Shown: positions 17,981 through 26,856, numbered from the stretch's first letter. The stretch is 64,000 bases of DNA from Paraburkholderia rhynchosiae (GCF_002879865.1 NZ_PNXY01000018.1:62001-126000), one strand, 5' to 3'. Program-made: numbers and translations. The notes: generated from the letters alone by a model not told the origin.

Positions 17981-18671
17981 TCCGAGTATCACGGTCGTTC
18001 TGATCGAAGACGAAAAGCAGATTCGCCGCTTCGTGCGCACGGCGCTGGAAGGCGAGGGCATCGTCGTGCACGAAGCCGAGACCGGCAAGCAGGGTCTCGT
18101 GGAAGCCGCGACGCGCAAGCCCGATCTCGTGATCGTGGATCTTGGCCTGCCCGACACGGACGGGCTCGACGTGATCCGCGAATTGCGCGGCTGGAGCGAG
18201 ATGCCGGTGATCGTGCTGTCGGCGCGCACGCAGGAGAGTGAGAAAGTCGCGGCGCTCGATGCCGGCGCGGACGACTACCTGACCAAGCCGTTCGGCGTGT
18301 CGGAACTGCTGGCGCGAATTCGCGCGCATCTGCGGCGGCGCAATCAGGGCGGCGCGAACGAATCTCCGCAAGTGCGCTTCGGCGCGGTGAGCATCGACCT
18401 GGCGTTGCGCCAGGTCACGCGTGACGGTGCGGCGATTCATCTGACGCCGATCGAATATCGGCTGCTCGCTACGCTCGTGCGCCATGCCGGCCGCGTGCTG
18501 ACGCACCGGCAACTGCTGCGCGACGTGTGGGGTCCCTCGCATGTCGAGAGCCATCACTATCTGCGCATCTATATGGCGCATTTGCGCGGCAAGCTCGAGC
18601 GCGATCCGGCGCAGCCCGAGCATATCGTCACGGAGACGGGCGTCGGTTACAGGCTCGTCGGCGTGGCTTGA
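17973..18671 (+). CDS. kdpE: Response regulator KdpE
   Basis: The 232-residue OmpR/PhoB-type regulator has a receiver domain with the acceptor Asp56 in VIVDLGLPDTDG and conserved Lys in DDYLTKPFGVSELLARI, followed by a winged-helix DNA-binding domain (about 130-232, ending HIVTETGVGYRLVG). It activates kdp transcription when phosphorylated by KdpD. The start overlaps kdpD, so the pair is translationally coupled. No terminator was found directly after it. Confidence 0.97.
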   Translation: MSDPSITVVLIEDEKQIRRFVRTALEGEGIVVHEAETGKQGLVEAATRKPDLVIVDLGLPDTDGLDVIRELRGWSEMPVIVLSARTQESEKVAALDAGADDYLTKPFGVSELLARIRAHLRRRNQGGANESPQVRFGAVSIDLALRQVTRDGAAIHLTPIEYRLLATLVRHAGRVLTHRQLLRDVWGPSHVESHHYLRIYMAHLRGKLERDPAQPEHIVTETGVGYRLVGVA

Positions 18672-18714
18672 GGATGGCGGCGCGCGCCTCGCAGCGTGAC
18701 GGCGGCCGGATCGC

Positions 18715-18720
18715 TATAAT
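18715..18720 (+). promoter_or_regulatory. -10 element of the gdx promoter
   Basis: A perfect TATAAT lies at 18715-18720. No good -35 is visible at the expected distance. A start site about 7 bases downstream would place the first nucleotides directly at the first riboswitch hairpin (18729), which is how compact guanidine-II leaders are usually arranged. Confidence 0.65.
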
Positions 18721-18728
18721 TACGGCTT

Positions 18729-18770
18729 CGTAAGGACGGCCTTACGCTTTTCACAAACGGGGACGGCCCC
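18729..18770 (+). ncRNA. Guanidine-II riboswitch (mini-ykkC)
   Basis: Two small hairpins with identical ACGG loops occur in tandem: CGTAAGG-ACGG-CCTTACG (18729-18746) and GGGG-ACGG-CCCC (18759-18770), separated by 12 bases. This is the defining architecture of the mini-ykkC/guanidine-II class, whose ACGR loops bind one guanidinium each and dock on each other. It lies 21 bases upstream of the gdx start, so ligand binding probably controls access to the ribosome-binding site (GGAGC at 18781). The target gene, a Gdx-type exporter, is the expected partner. Confidence 0.93.
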
Positions 18771-18791
18771 ATCTGATCATGGAGCTGTTTC

Positions 18792-19112
18792 ATGTCCTGG
18801 ATTCTTCTGTTGATCGCCGGTTTGCTCGAAATCGCGTGGGCGGCCGGTCTCAAAAGCTCTGACGGTTTCACCCGCCTGTGGCCCTCCGTCTTCACCATCA
18901 TCACCGCGCTCGGCAGCTTCGTCCTGCTTGCAATGGCGATGCGGCAGTTGCCGCTCGGCACCGCTTACGCGGTCTGGACCGGCATCGGCGCGGTTGGCGC
19001 GTTCATCTTCGGCATCGTGATGATGGGCGAGGCGCTGACGGTTGCGCGAGTCGCCAGCGCGGCGTTGATCGTGGTCGGTCTGATCGGGCTGAAGCTGTCG
19101 TCGGGGCACTGA
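18792..19112 (+). CDS. gdx: Guanidinium exporter, SMR family
   Basis: The 106-residue protein has four transmembrane helices and the small-multidrug-resistance fold, with the essential Glu13 in LLEIAW and the Gdx/SugE signature WAAGLK. Gdx proteins form antiparallel dimers and exchange guanidinium for protons. The guanidine-II riboswitch directly upstream supports the guanidinium substrate over the quaternary-ammonium drugs moved by EmrE-type relatives. A GC-rich hairpin without a T-tract follows at 19122-19156. Confidence 0.94.
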   Translation: MSWILLLIAGLLEIAWAAGLKSSDGFTRLWPSVFTIITALGSFVLLAMAMRQLPLGTAYAVWTGIGAVGAFIFGIVMMGEALTVARVASAALIVVGLIGLKLSSGH

Positions 19113-19366
19113 CCTTAGAACGCGGGCGCGCCGGGCTTTGCGGCGCGGCGGCCCGCGTCTGGCCGACGTCTGGCCCGAGTCGCCATTTTGCGAGCCACTC
19201 TGCGTTCTGCGAATTAACGTGGCTATAATGAGATTGAAACCAACCTGAAATTGCCCGCGGCCTGCCCGGCGCGGCCGGCTTGGCGCGGGTCTGACGACTT
19301 CAGTGTGGCGGCTAAGCTGATTGGCCGCCGAAGCGCCCGGCACGCACAGCGCGCCTGGAGGCGGCC

Positions 19367-19978
19367 ATGCTTGAATCACTTTCGCTTGCTGCGGGGCTCT
19401 CATGGGGCAGCGGCCTGCGCCTCTATCTGACGGTCCTGCTGGCCGGCGTGTTCGAGCGCCTCGGTCTCATCCATCTTCCCGACACGTTGTCCGCGCTGTC
19501 CTCGCCGTGGGTGATCGGTGTGGCGGGCGTGCTGACCGTTACCGAATTCCTCGCCGACAAGGTCCCCGCGTTCGATTCGCTGTGGGACGCGATTCACACC
19601 TTCATCCGCATTCCGGCGGGCGCCGTTCTGGCAGCCGGCGCGCTCGGCCATGCAGATCCCGCACTGCTGACGGTCGCGGCGCTCGCGGGCGGCACGTTGG
19701 CGGGCACCGCGCATCTGACGAAAGCGGGCACGCGCGCGCTGATCAACTTGTCGCCGGAGCCGGTGTCGAATATCGTCACGTCGACCGCTGAAGACGGTCT
19801 CGTGTTCGGCGGCGTTTTGCTCTCGCTGTTCGTGCCGCTGCTGTTTCTGGTGCTGATCGTTGGCTTCCTCGTGCTCGCCGGCTGGGTATTGCCGCGGCTA
19901 TGGCGCGGCGTGCAGGGCGGTTTTCGCGGCATGGCGACGCACATGGTGTCGCGCCTCGCGAGGAGCCGGCACGATTGA
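19367..19978 (+). CDS. DUF4126 membrane protein
   Basis: The 203-residue protein is hydrophobic, with several likely membrane segments, and carries DUF4126 features: the N-terminal GLSWGSGLRLYLTVLLAG, the acidic pair in TEFLADKVPAFDSLWD and SPEPVSNIVTSTAEDG. Function is unknown. A TATAAT at 19224-19229 upstream is a possible -10 without a clear -35. Its stop overlaps the TTG start of the FtsX-like permease, so the two are probably translated together, the main clue to its role. Confidence 0.82.
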   Translation: MLESLSLAAGLSWGSGLRLYLTVLLAGVFERLGLIHLPDTLSALSSPWVIGVAGVLTVTEFLADKVPAFDSLWDAIHTFIRIPAGAVLAAGALGHADPALLTVAALAGGTLAGTAHLTKAGTRALINLSPEPVSNIVTSTAEDGLVFGGVLLSLFVPLLFLVLIVGFLVLAGWVLPRLWRGVQGGFRGMATHMVSRLARSRHD

Positions 19979-22575
19979 GCGATACGAGCCAAACGAGCGA
20001 TCAGGTCAGACGTACGACAGCGCGCGTAGCCGTACCCGCGGCGCGACGCTTTAGCGGCGGCGATCTGTTGCGGCAGTCCATCCGCATGACGGCGCGCGAC
20101 TGGCGCGCGGGCGAGCTCACGATGCTGCTGCTCGCACTGGTACTCGCCGTCGCCGCGCTATCGAGCGTCGGCTTTCTCGCTGACCGTTTGCATCAGGGAC
20201 TCGAGCGCGACGCGCGGCGCATGATCGCGGCCGACTTCATCGTGCGCGCCGATCATCCGGTCGATCCGCAGTTCGCGCAGCACGCGCAGGCGCTTGGCCT
20301 GAACACGGCGACTACGGCGATCTTTCCGAGCATGATCAATTCGACTGGCGCGCAGCCGGTCTCGCGGCTCGCCGCGATCAAGGCCGTGTCGCCAGGTTAT
20401 CCATTGCGCGGCGCGTTGCGGATCGCGGCGGGACCAGGCGTCGCGGATCGTCCTGCGCAATCCATTCCCCCTCCGGGCACCGTCTGGGTCGATCAGCAGT
20501 TGCTCGACGCGCTGAAGCTGCGCGTCGGCGACACAGTGAAGGTCGGCAGCCGCAGCTTCACCATCGGTGCGATGATCACGCGCGAGCTCGACCGCGGCTT
20601 CTCGTTCGTCAACTTTTCGCCCCGCCTGATGATGCGCGCCGACGAAGTGCAGTCCACCGGGCTCATCACATTCGGCAGCCGCGTGACGTACCGGCTGCTG
20701 GTGGCGGGCGCGGATGCGTCGGTGGCGCGCTTCGCGCAATTCGCGCACGGCAGGGTGGATGGCGGCAAGATGCGCGGCGTCTCGCTCGAGTCGTTGCAGG
20801 ATGGCCAGCCGCAAGTGCGGCAGACGCTCGACCGCGCAAGTCATTTCCTCACGCTCGTCTCGCTGCTTACCGCGCTGCTCGCGGCGGTGGCGATCGCAAT
20901 GGCCGCGCATCGGTATATGCGCCGGCATCTGGACGGTTGCGCGGCGATGCGCTGTCTCGGCGTCAGTCAACGCACGCTGCGTGCGCTGTTCACGCTTGAA
21001 TTCGTGGGCGTCGGCGTGGTCGGCGGCGCGCTGGGCGTTGCGCTCGGTTATCTCGGCCATCTGGCGTTACTGACGTGGCTTGGCAGTCTTATCGATGTCG
21101 CGTTGCCGTACCCCACGGTATGGCCGGCGCTCGAAGGCATCGCCGCCGGGCTCGTGCTGCTGCTCGGTTTCGCGCTGCCGCCGCTGTTGCCGCTCACGCG
21201 CGTGCCTCCGGTCCGCGTGCTGCGCCGCGAGTGGGGCGAAGCGGGGCGCACGGCATGGGCCGCGTACGCGCTCGGCATTGTGCTGTTCGCCGGCCTGCTG
21301 ATCGTCGCGGCGGGCGAGTTGAAGCTCGGTGGAATCGTCGCTGGCGGTTTCGCGGGCGGCCTGCTGGTGTTTGCGTGCGTCGCGCGGCTTGCGCTCTGGG
21401 GCGCGGCGCGTGCGGTGCGCAGCGAGCGCGTGAATGCGGGGATCGGCTGGCGTTACGCGCTGGCGTCGCTCGAGCGGCGCAGCAGTGCGAGCGCGTTGCA
21501 GATCACCGCGCTTGGCATCGGGCTGATGTGCCTGCTATTGATCGCGATGACGCGCAACGACCTCGTGGCCGGCTGGCGTAAATCGACGCCGCCGGATGCG
21601 CCGAACGAATTCATCATCGACATTCAGCCGGATCAGCGCGAAGCCGTCACGCATTATCTCGACACGCACGGCGTGCCGGGCACAGTGCTCTCGCCGATGG
21701 TGCGAGGCCGGCTTACCGCGATCAACGGCAAACCGGTCAATCCTGATTCGTTCAAGGGCGACGACGCCAAACGGCTAGTGGACCGCGAATTCAATCTGTC
21801 GTACACGACCGAATTGCCCGAGGACAATCGCCTTTCCGCCGGCACATGGTACGGCGACACGAAGACGCCGCAGATTTCGATCGAAGAAGGGCTCGCTAAG
21901 CTGATCGACGTGAAACCCGGCGACGTGCTGCGTTTCGACGTGACCGGTTTGCAGATCGACGCGCCGGTCACGAGCGTGCGCAAGCTCGACTGGGGTTCGT
22001 TCAAGGTCAACTTTTTTGTGCTGATGCCGCCCGCCGCCTTGCAGGATTTCCCGGCTACGTTCATCACCAGCTTCCACTTGCCGCCGAAAAAACGCTCGAC
22101 CATTGACGGATTGATCGCCGCCTATCCGAACCTCACAGCCATCGACACCGGTCCGATTCTCGCGCAGGTGCAGCGCGTATTGCAGCAGGTGATCGGCGCA
22201 GTGCAGTTCCTGTTCGCGTTCACACTCGCGGCCGGCGTGCTCGTGTTGTACGCCGCGCTCGCCGGCACGCGCGACGAGCGTATGCGAGAATCCGCGCTGC
22301 TGCGCGCGCTCGGCGCATCGCATCACCAGGTGCGCGCGGTGCAGATCGCGGAGTTCGTCGCGGTGGGTGCGCTCGCCGGATTGATGGCGGCAGTGGGCGC
22401 GCAGGTGATCGGCTGGGTGCTGGCGACTCGCGTATTCCAGTTTTATCTGGAGTTCGATCCGTGGCTGTTGCCGGCAGGAGTCGCGGCGGGCGTCGCCTGT
22501 GCTGCGGTGGGCGGCTGGCTCAGTTTGCGGCATGTATTGTCGCGTCCCGCGTTGCAATCGTTGCGCGACGCCTGA
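19975..22575 (+). CDS. FtsX-like ABC transporter permease (YbbP/LolC type)
   Basis: I place the start at the TTG at 19975, nine bases after AGGAG and overlapping the DUF4126 stop; an ATG at 19900 would overlap that gene by 79 bases. The 866-residue protein has two FtsX repeats: an N-terminal helix, a large extracytoplasmic domain, a block of about six helices in the middle, a second soluble domain and three C-terminal helices with ESALLRALGASHHQVRAVQ. The layout matches YbbP, a permease normally paired with the YbbA ATPase, but no ATPase gene is adjacent here. Function unknown; lipoprotein or lipid handling is a family-level guess. Confidence 0.85.
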   Translation: MSDTSQTSDQVRRTTARVAVPAARRFSGGDLLRQSIRMTARDWRAGELTMLLLALVLAVAALSSVGFLADRLHQGLERDARRMIAADFIVRADHPVDPQFAQHAQALGLNTATTAIFPSMINSTGAQPVSRLAAIKAVSPGYPLRGALRIAAGPGVADRPAQSIPPPGTVWVDQQLLDALKLRVGDTVKVGSRSFTIGAMITRELDRGFSFVNFSPRLMMRADEVQSTGLITFGSRVTYRLLVAGADASVARFAQFAHGRVDGGKMRGVSLESLQDGQPQVRQTLDRASHFLTLVSLLTALLAAVAIAMAAHRYMRRHLDGCAAMRCLGVSQRTLRALFTLEFVGVGVVGGALGVALGYLGHLALLTWLGSLIDVALPYPTVWPALEGIAAGLVLLLGFALPPLLPLTRVPPVRVLRREWGEAGRTAWAAYALGIVLFAGLLIVAAGELKLGGIVAGGFAGGLLVFACVARLALWGAARAVRSERVNAGIGWRYALASLERRSSASALQITALGIGLMCLLLIAMTRNDLVAGWRKSTPPDAPNEFIIDIQPDQREAVTHYLDTHGVPGTVLSPMVRGRLTAINGKPVNPDSFKGDDAKRLVDREFNLSYTTELPEDNRLSAGTWYGDTKTPQISIEEGLAKLIDVKPGDVLRFDVTGLQIDAPVTSVRKLDWGSFKVNFFVLMPPAALQDFPATFITSFHLPPKKRSTIDGLIAAYPNLTAIDTGPILAQVQRVLQQVIGAVQFLFAFTLAAGVLVLYAALAGTRDERMRESALLRALGASHHQVRAVQIAEFVAVGALAGLMAAVGAQVIGWVLATRVFQFYLEFDPWLLPAGVAAGVACAAVGGWLSLRHVLSRPALQSLRDA

Positions 22576-22598
22576 CTATTTTCTGTTGGTGAGTGGTG

Positions 22599-23012
22599 AT
22601 GAGTGAGCTTGATGACGAAGTGTCCGCGGCGCAGCCGACGGCCTTCGAACTGGTCGGCGGCGAAGCGCGCGTGCGCGAACTCGTCGACCGTTTTTACGAC
22701 CTGATGGATCTCGAAGCGGAGTTCGCGGGAATTCGTGCTTTGCATCCAGAGTCGCTCGAAGGTTCGCGCGACAAATTCTTCTGGTTTCTATGCGGATGGC
22801 TCGGCGGCCCGGATCATTACATCAGCCGGTTTGGGCATCCCCGCTTGCGCGCGCGGCACTTGCCGTTCGCGATCGCTTCGAGTGAACGGGACCAGTGGCT
22901 GCGCTGCATGGCTTGGGCGATGGAAGACATCGGGCTTACCGAGCCGCTGAGGGAGCGCCTGCTCGGGTCGTTCTTCGAAACGGCCGACTGGATGCGTAAC
23001 CGCAATGGCTGA
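22599..23012 (+). CDS. Group II truncated haemoglobin
   Basis: The start is the ATG at 22599 (MSELDDEVSA), preceded by GGTGAG; two in-frame GTG codons just upstream are less likely. The 137-residue protein has the 2-on-2 globin pattern: B10 Tyr33 in DRFYDLMD, proximal His87 in RARHLPFAI, and a G-helix Trp in QWLRCMAWAM. Group II globins bind O2 and NO and are thought to help in nitric oxide or oxygen handling. The 3' end overlaps the DUF924 gene by 8 bases. Confidence 0.92.
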   Translation: MSELDDEVSAAQPTAFELVGGEARVRELVDRFYDLMDLEAEFAGIRALHPESLEGSRDKFFWFLCGWLGGPDHYISRFGHPRLRARHLPFAIASSERDQWLRCMAWAMEDIGLTEPLRERLLGSFFETADWMRNRNG

Positions 23013-23697
23013 CGAAGCCGGCGCGGCGGTGGGCAGCACTTCGGGCAGCACTTCGAGCACCACACCGGCGGACTACGCGGCGCTCGATCCGCAAGCGCGC
23101 GCCGTGCTCGACTGCTGGTTCGGCGCGCCGGATTCGCCGGACTTCGGCCGGCCGCGCAAGCTCTGGTTTGCCGCCGACGAGTCGTTCGATGCGATGCTGC
23201 GCGAACGTTTCGGAACCCTGATCGAGGCGGCCCGCGAGTCACGGCTCGACACCTGGGCCACGACGCCGCTCGGCGCGCTGGCGCTCGTCATCGTGCTCGA
23301 TCAGTTTTCGCGCAACTGTCATCGCGATACGGCGCATGCGTTCGCGGCGGATCAAAAGGCGCTGGATATTGCGCAACAGATGGTCGCGAGCGGGGCGGAT
23401 CGCCGGTTGCCTGGCGTGCATCATCGCGCGTTCGCGTACCTGCCGTTCGAACACGACGAAACACTGGCGAGCCAGCATGAGTCGCTGCGTCTGTACGAAG
23501 CGTTGGCCGCGGAGCCGGGCGGCGAGTCGTATTACCCGTTCGCGGTGAGGCACGCGAAAATCATCGAGCGTTTTGGCCGCTTTCCGCATCGCAATGCGGT
23601 GTTGGGGCGCGACTCCACAGCCGAGGAAATCGCCTTTTTGCGCGAACCGGGTTCGTCCTTTAAGTCGCGTACGAAGAGGCGGGCAGCCAAGCCTTAA
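23005..23697 (+). CDS. DUF924 protein
   Basis: The 230-residue protein shows the DUF924 pattern: VLDCWFGAP and KLWFAADESFDAMLRERF near the N-terminus, LALVIVLDQFSRNCHRDT in the middle and FAYLPFEHDE then HAKIIERFGRFPHRNAVLGR towards the end. The fold is all-helical and related to TPR-like repeats; no activity is established. The first 25 residues are Ser/Thr/Gly-rich and probably flexible. It overlaps the globin gene by 8 bases, which couples the two. It faces the ArnT-like gene tail to tail with only 15 bases between stops and no visible terminator. Confidence 0.88.
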   Translation: MADEAGAAVGSTSGSTSSTTPADYAALDPQARAVLDCWFGAPDSPDFGRPRKLWFAADESFDAMLRERFGTLIEAARESRLDTWATTPLGALALVIVLDQFSRNCHRDTAHAFAADQKALDIAQQMVASGADRRLPGVHHRAFAYLPFEHDETLASQHESLRLYEALAAEPGGESYYPFAVRHAKIIERFGRFPHRNAVLGRDSTAEEIAFLREPGSSFKSRTKRRAAKP

Positions 23698-23712
23698 CGC
23701 ACGGCGCTTCTC

Positions 23713-25770
23713 TTATTTGCTGTGCGCGGCCGCAGCCGGAACCGCTGTCGCAGCCGGCGTACGCACGAATACGCGCAACAACTCGTCGTTATCGCCGGGA
23801 CGCGCGCCCGACCAGAAGAGGCGCCAGTCGCCAGCAGGCATGCGCGCGTTGCCGCGGCGGCTCTCCACGATCAGCCACGTGCACTCGGTCGTACGCGTGT
23901 CCGCAACCGGCTGATGCTCGATGCCCGCGTAGTAATCGAGCATCGGCGCTTCGGATTCGCCCAGCCCGGTACTCGCCATGCAATCGCCGTCGTTCCATTC
24001 CACATCCAGCGCGGCGCTGAGGTTCTCGAACACCGAGCGGTAGCTCTTCGCGTAGTCGAGCCACGGCAGCAGCAGCGTGCTCACCAGTCCCCAAGCGAGA
24101 ATCGCGCCGGCGCACCAGCTCAGCGCGCCGCGCCATTTCCCCGTGTACTTGAAGGCGGGGAGCAGCCACAACCAGCCGAACGTCATTAGCAACGCGGCGG
24201 CAATCAGACCGGGCTTGACCGGCAACACCCAATCGAGCGGCAACCATCGACCGAGCCGGTGCAGCGACGCGTGCGTGTTCACCGGACTGCTCATGATCGA
24301 CCACACGATCCACGCGAGCGCTGCCGTGCTGCCGAACAGCACGCGACTCGTCATGTCCCACGTCGCGTGCAGACGCCGTGGCAGCCGCTCGACGCCCTGC
24401 ATTGCCAGCAACGCGAGCGGAGCGATGAACGGCAGGATGTACAGTTCGCGGATCGTCGCCGAGGTTTGCAGCACGGCGAAGCCGATGCCCGCGAAGAGCG
24501 CCGGCAATACGACGCGCGGGTCGCGCCAGCGCCGCCATGCGCCGCCGGCCAGCGCGGCCAGTGCCAGTGGTACGGCCGGAAAACCGACGCTCAGCACGGT
24601 GCGCAGCACGAACAGGCGGCTCTCCGTTTCGGAGCCGAGTTCGGCAACCGAAAAGCCGAAAAAGCGGCCGACGTTGTTATCCCACAGCCACACCTTGAAG
24701 AGCGCTTCCGAGCGCAGATAGAAGCAGATCGGCCAGATCAGCGCGAACGGCGCGCAAACCAGCATCGCGATGCCGAGCGCGCCGGCGAAGCTGCGGCTGC
24801 GGCACGCCGGATACAGCGCGAGCACTGCGCAGGTGGTCGCGCCGAATACGAGTGGCACGAACAAACCCTTGGCGAGCAACGATACGCCGACGCCCGCGCC
24901 GAACATCGCCGCGCCGCTGAGGATTGCGTGGCGACGGCGGTGTGCATCGGCGGCAGACGGGCCGCTTTGCCGGGCGTCATCACGCAGATGCGCGAGCACG
25001 AGTTCGAACAGTCCGCAGAAGCCGACGGCTGCGCCGGCCATCAGCGCGACGTCGGTCATCATGTCGTGCACGTGTTTGACGACGACGAGCGTGCCGCCGA
25101 ACAGCGCAAGCGTGCCGATCACGCGCAGGTCGAACCAGCTCGACGCATCCACCGCACGGCGTGCGACGCGGGCCGTGTAGTAGACGGTCAGTCCGGCGAA
25201 CAGTGCGCTCGCGAGGCGCGCCGCGTCATGCAAGGGCAGATAGCGGCCGAACATCCACGCAAAGCCAGCGGCCACCCAGTCGTAGACAGGCGGCTTTTCG
25301 ACGAACGGCTGACCCGCGTTGGTCGGCACGACGAGGTCGCCGGTGTCGAGCATGTGCTGGACGATGCCGAACGTGTAGGTCTCGTCCTGCTTCCAGGGCT
25401 CGTGACCGAGAGTGCCTGGCAATAGCCATGCGCATAGGATTGCCAGCGCCACGAGCCACATGAGCGGGCGGACGGCGGTGAGCGCGTGCCAGCGCTCATG
25501 GCGGCGGCTCGCGCGATCGGTGGCATTGGGTCCGGCTGCGGATGAACCCACGCCGTGTGCGGCTGGGCTGGCGGCTCCAGTGGGTTTCGCGGGTCTTGCG
25601 GGTGCCGCGGCTTCGGCGATCTGGTCGTCGAGCGGGTTGACGTCGTTTCCGGCAGAGCCGGCCGACGCGATGGACGCTGCCTGCTGCGCGCCGTCGATAA
25701 GACTGGCCGGCGCGACGGCCGCTACCGCGAAGTTCCCCGTGCGCCAAGGCCCGGATGGCTTTTCATGCAT
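23713..25770 (-). CDS. ArnT-like glycosyltransferase (GT39/PMT family)
   Basis: The start at 25770 (MHEKPSGPWRTGNFAV) follows an AGAGA site by seven bases; an ATG at 25791 would add seven residues. The 685-residue protein has a long Ala/Pro-rich cytoplasmic N-terminus (to about residue 95), then many membrane segments. The first periplasmic loop carries WKQDETYTFGIVQHMLDTGD and GQPFVEKPPVYDW, with the acidic residues typical of polyprenyl-phosphate-dependent transferases such as ArnT. It likely moves a sugar from undecaprenyl phosphate to an envelope acceptor. No arn operon surrounds it, so 4-amino-arabinose transfer to lipid A is not established. Confidence 0.85.
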   Translation of the reverse strand: MHEKPSGPWRTGNFAVAAVAPASLIDGAQQAASIASAGSAGNDVNPLDDQIAEAAAPARPAKPTGAASPAAHGVGSSAAGPNATDRASRRHERWHALTAVRPLMWLVALAILCAWLLPGTLGHEPWKQDETYTFGIVQHMLDTGDLVVPTNAGQPFVEKPPVYDWVAAGFAWMFGRYLPLHDAARLASALFAGLTVYYTARVARRAVDASSWFDLRVIGTLALFGGTLVVVKHVHDMMTDVALMAGAAVGFCGLFELVLAHLRDDARQSGPSAADAHRRRHAILSGAAMFGAGVGVSLLAKGLFVPLVFGATTCAVLALYPACRSRSFAGALGIAMLVCAPFALIWPICFYLRSEALFKVWLWDNNVGRFFGFSVAELGSETESRLFVLRTVLSVGFPAVPLALAALAGGAWRRWRDPRVVLPALFAGIGFAVLQTSATIRELYILPFIAPLALLAMQGVERLPRRLHATWDMTSRVLFGSTAALAWIVWSIMSSPVNTHASLHRLGRWLPLDWVLPVKPGLIAAALLMTFGWLWLLPAFKYTGKWRGALSWCAGAILAWGLVSTLLLPWLDYAKSYRSVFENLSAALDVEWNDGDCMASTGLGESEAPMLDYYAGIEHQPVADTRTTECTWLIVESRRGNARMPAGDWRLFWSGARPGDNDELLRVFVRTPAATAVPAAAAHSK

Positions 25771-25861
25771 GACAATCTCTGGTCGTCGCACGCGGCAACG
25801 TGGATGCGCGTGCGGATGTTCTGGCTTGCGTCGCGGGCAATAGCGCGCGATCGACAGCGAT

Positions 25862-25891
25862 TGTAATCTCTCACTATTACGATTGATTACA
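25862..25891. promoter_or_regulatory. Nested inverted repeats upstream of the ArnT-like gene
   Basis: TGTAATC (25862-25868) and its complement GATTACA (25885-25891) bracket a second pair, GTAAT (25863-25867) and ATTAC (25876-25880). The cluster stands out from the GC-rich surroundings and lies about 92 bases upstream of the glycosyltransferase start. It is a candidate operator; on the minus strand a TACAAT at 25861-25866 could serve as a -10. Confidence 0.35.
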
Positions 25892-26043
25892 GACGCGGCG
25901 GCGCTTAACAGCGGCAGTCGGGCGTGTCAAGGCGATGCCGCGTTCAAGCGGCGGCAATTTCATAGCAAGAGGAAACGCGGCGCGAGATTATACGCCGCGC
26001 GAATCGCGGGACGAGGGGAGCGAAGCGGCTCTTAGCGGCCCCC

Positions 26044-26790
26044 TTAGCGGCCGCCGGAGACGTCGATCAGCGCGCCGGTCACATACGATGCGGCCTCGCT
26101 TAGCAACCAGACGATGGTTTCGGCCACTTCGTCGGCACGGCCGGGACGGCCTAATGGGGTTGTCGCGCCGAGTTGCGCGGCGCGTTCGGGCTTGCCGCCG
26201 CTCGCGTGAATTTCCGTGTCGATGAGGCCCGGCCGTACTGCGTTCACGCGCACGCCTCGCGGACCGAGTTCTTTCGCGAGACCGAGCGTCAAGGTGTCCA
26301 CAGCGCCTTTGGAGCCCGCGTAATCCACATATTCGTTCGGCGAGCCGAGGCGCGCCGCCGCCGATGAAACATTGACGATCACGCCGCCCGCTCCGCCGCG
26401 ATCCGTCGACATGCGCCGCGCAGCTTCGCGCGCGCATAGATACGCGCCGAGCACGTTGACGTCGAACATGCGCGTGAGCCGCGCGAGGTCCATGTCGGCG
26501 AGTGGCATCGACGGCGCGACGATACCCGCATTGTTGACGAGCGCATCGAGCCGGCCGAACGTCTGCTCGACCGTATCGAACATCGCGATCACGTCGGCCT
26601 CGTTTGCGACGTCGCCGGCAACAGGCAGCGCGCATCCGCCGGCACGCTCGACTTCGACGACAGTCTCCTGCGCGGCCGCGAGATTTTGCGCGTAGTTCAC
26701 GCCGACCGACCAGCCACGCGTGCCCAGCAGGCGCGCCGTCGCGCGGCCGATGCCGCGGCTGCCGCCGGTGATCAGAACGGTTCGTGTCAT
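26044..26790 (-). CDS. SDR-family oxidoreductase
   Basis: This 248-residue protein is a classical short-chain dehydrogenase/reductase with all catalytic elements: the cofactor motif TGGSRGIGRA at residues 8-17, NNAG near residue 88, Ser in VNVSSAAARLG and Tyr-x3-Lys in VDYAGSKGAVDTL. Arg and Asn around residue 32 suggest NADPH preference, but this is weak. Substrate is unknown; it resembles FabG-like and glucose-dehydrogenase-like members. It follows the LOG and TetR genes on the same strand with 66 bases to the LOG stop, so it may be in their operon. Confidence 0.88.
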   Translation of the reverse strand: MTRTVLITGGSRGIGRATARLLGTRGWSVGVNYAQNLAAAQETVVEVERAGGCALPVAGDVANEADVIAMFDTVEQTFGRLDALVNNAGIVAPSMPLADMDLARLTRMFDVNVLGAYLCAREAARRMSTDRGGAGGVIVNVSSAAARLGSPNEYVDYAGSKGAVDTLTLGLAKELGPRGVRVNAVRPGLIDTEIHASGGKPERAAQLGATTPLGRPGRADEVAETIVWLLSEAASYVTGALIDVSGGR

Positions 26791-26856
26791 CGCAACCTCA
26801 ACGATCGGATAAGGTCAGCGCGAAAGCGCGGTCGGACTTGCAGCGACAGCAGTGAA

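Noticed and set aside
19122..19156. Terminator after gdx
   Set aside because: A GC-rich stem with a bulge exists but no T-tract follows, so intrinsic termination is not supported.
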